From the NCBI RefSeq assembly GCF_040822085.1, contig NZ_CP162006.1:1550001-1614000 (forward strand): a stretch of 64,000 bases of DNA, in the 5' to 3' direction. Shown here one piece after another: positions 63,271-64,000 of this stretch. The notes under the pieces are model-generated. The model searched no databases. It was not told where the DNA came from and saw nothing but the letters and a program-made list of their open reading frames with translations. Numbering within the stretch: position 1 is the stretch's first letter; each line of letters starts with the position of its first letter. Made by a program: the position numbers and the translations under genes. The stretch comes from Rhodoferax sp. WC2427. GTDB lineage: Bacteria; Pseudomonadota; Gammaproteobacteria; Burkholderiales; Burkholderiaceae_C.

Positions 63271-64000
63271 ATGTTTCGACGTGGGAATCCAGGGCTGGTG
63301 CGCCCGCGCAGCCTGCGTTTTTACCTGATGGCTTTGGTCCTGGTGGCGTTGCTACCCATGGCCGGGGCGGCTGCGTTCGCCATGTGGCAGGTGGCCCAGG
63401 TGTACCGCGAGGCCTCTACCCACCAGCTGCAGGAAAACACCCGCACCCTGGCACAGGCGGTCGAAACCGAAATCGTCGCCCGCACCACCATGCTGGAGGC
63501 CATGGCCACTTTGGCTGCCACCGACATGGGTGGCCCGCTGGATGCCGCTGGCGATGGCCGCCTGGAGGAGGGCATCATCCTGGCGCAGGCCGGCAACGAT
63601 GCCAAACCCTCCCCGATTTCAAGCCTGGAAGCCAAAGGCCTGCCACCCGAGGTATGGGCCCGGGCGCAGGCAGCCCGGGAGCGCACCGTCTCCAATGTGT
63701 TCATGGTCGGGGCCCGCAAAGACAGCCCCCGGGTGGCCCTCAGCGTGCCATACCGCACGCCCGGTGGCGCCCGCAAGGTGCTGGCGCTGATGCTCTCACC
63801 GCTGGAGCTGGTGCGTACCTTGCAGCAGCGCAGCATCCCTTCAAACAACCTGGTGGCGGTGGTGGACGGCAATGGGCGGCTGGTGTCCCGGTCGTGGGAT
63901 TCCGAGCGGTTTGTGGGCGCCGTCGTGCCCGATTGGGCGCGGCTGCAGGTGCTGAAGGCCGATGCGGGGGTCTTTGAAGGCCGTTCGCTCGAAGGCGCGC
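63271..64000 (+). CDS. membrane sensor protein, N-terminal part (dCache-like)
   Basis: Open from the ATG (AGG upstream) to the window end, 243 residues visible. A positive start, a membrane helix at about 17-42 and a periplasmic domain with VDGNGRLVSRSW near residue 197, which is a dCache-type strand. The output domain (histidine kinase, GGDEF or other) is beyond the edge. Follows flhDC with 215 bp between. Confidence 0.75.
   Translation, partial: MFRRGNPGLVRPRSLRFYLMALVLVALLPMAGAAAFAMWQVAQVYREASTHQLQENTRTLAQAVETEIVARTTMLEAMATLAATDMGGPLDAAGDGRLEEGIILAQAGNDAKPSPISSLEAKGLPPEVWARAQAARERTVSNVFMVGARKDSPRVALSVPYRTPGGARKVLALMLSPLELVRTLQQRSIPSNNLVAVVDGNGRLVSRSWDSERFVGAVVPDWARLQVLKADAGVFEGRSLEGA

Overview
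The window looks like a 64 kb chromosomal piece of a high-GC betaproteobacterium, most likely Burkholderiales, family Comamonadaceae (Rhodoferax-like). The reasons are the epsB-L-E-F-G exopolysaccharide gene order, flhDC as flagellar master regulator, the gene neighbourhoods, and a short palindromic repeat scattered through intergenic regions and genes. The assignment is inferred from gene content and was not tested by a search. There is no CRISPR array, insertion sequence, prophage or integrase; the region reads as core chromosome with a few accessory cassettes.

Layout. 1-8409 (minus): an exopolysaccharide operon running from the initiating glycosyl-1-phosphate transferase (epsB) through a beta-barrel (epsL), export protein (epsE), chain-length protein (epsF), a P-loop kinase-like partner (epsG) and two glycosyltransferases to a truncated secreted protein. 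8410-9106: AT-rich control region between the eps operon and a phosphate-transport operon (DUF47 protein plus Pit), with a probable Pho box. 10780-17057: TM2 protein, acetyltransferase, the rpsP-rimM-trmD-rplS operon, a Nudix hydrolase, a CbiB-like protein and a HisC-type aminotransferase. 17054-26448: rsgA, pterin dehydratase, M48 protease, orn, a DEAD-box helicase with a structured leader, a GGDEF protein, tilS, lysC and tRNA-Ser(GCU).

26557-33378: two photolyase/cryptochrome loci. One is an operon encoding a HiPIP, a DUF2256 protein, an Fe-S photolyase-related protein, a second FAD-binding protein and an SDR enzyme. 33532-36201: an SsuABC/ThiXYZ-like ABC importer. 36302-38614: malic enzyme. 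38739-46610: a purine-degradation cluster covering urate to allantoate (puuD, uraH, a uraD-allantoate amidohydrolase fusion, puuE, a GntR regulator with a palindromic operator, xdhC). 47192-48359: folE followed at once by a BLUF photoreceptor. 50271-54594: a periplasmic binding protein translationally coupled to a CHASE-PAS-GGDEF protein, then fleN and another GGDEF protein. 54728-61953: SulP transporter, moeB-like, ctpA, gpmA, rhodanese, grxC, secB, gpsA. 62138-end: flhDC and a truncated membrane sensor.

Themes. (i) Cyclic-di-GMP: three GGDEF proteins lie near fleN and flhDC, and EpsG appears to carry an N-terminal MshEN-like (c-di-GMP-binding type) module, so secretion of the polysaccharide may be gated by the same second messenger. 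(ii) Light and flavin: two photolyase loci plus folE-BLUF. (iii) A 60-70 bp palindromic element occurs at least eleven times. It keeps its hairpin by compensatory changes and has entered several genes (tilS, puuD, the photolyase gene, phhB, probably gpsA) without breaking the frame. This is the most unusual feature of the window.
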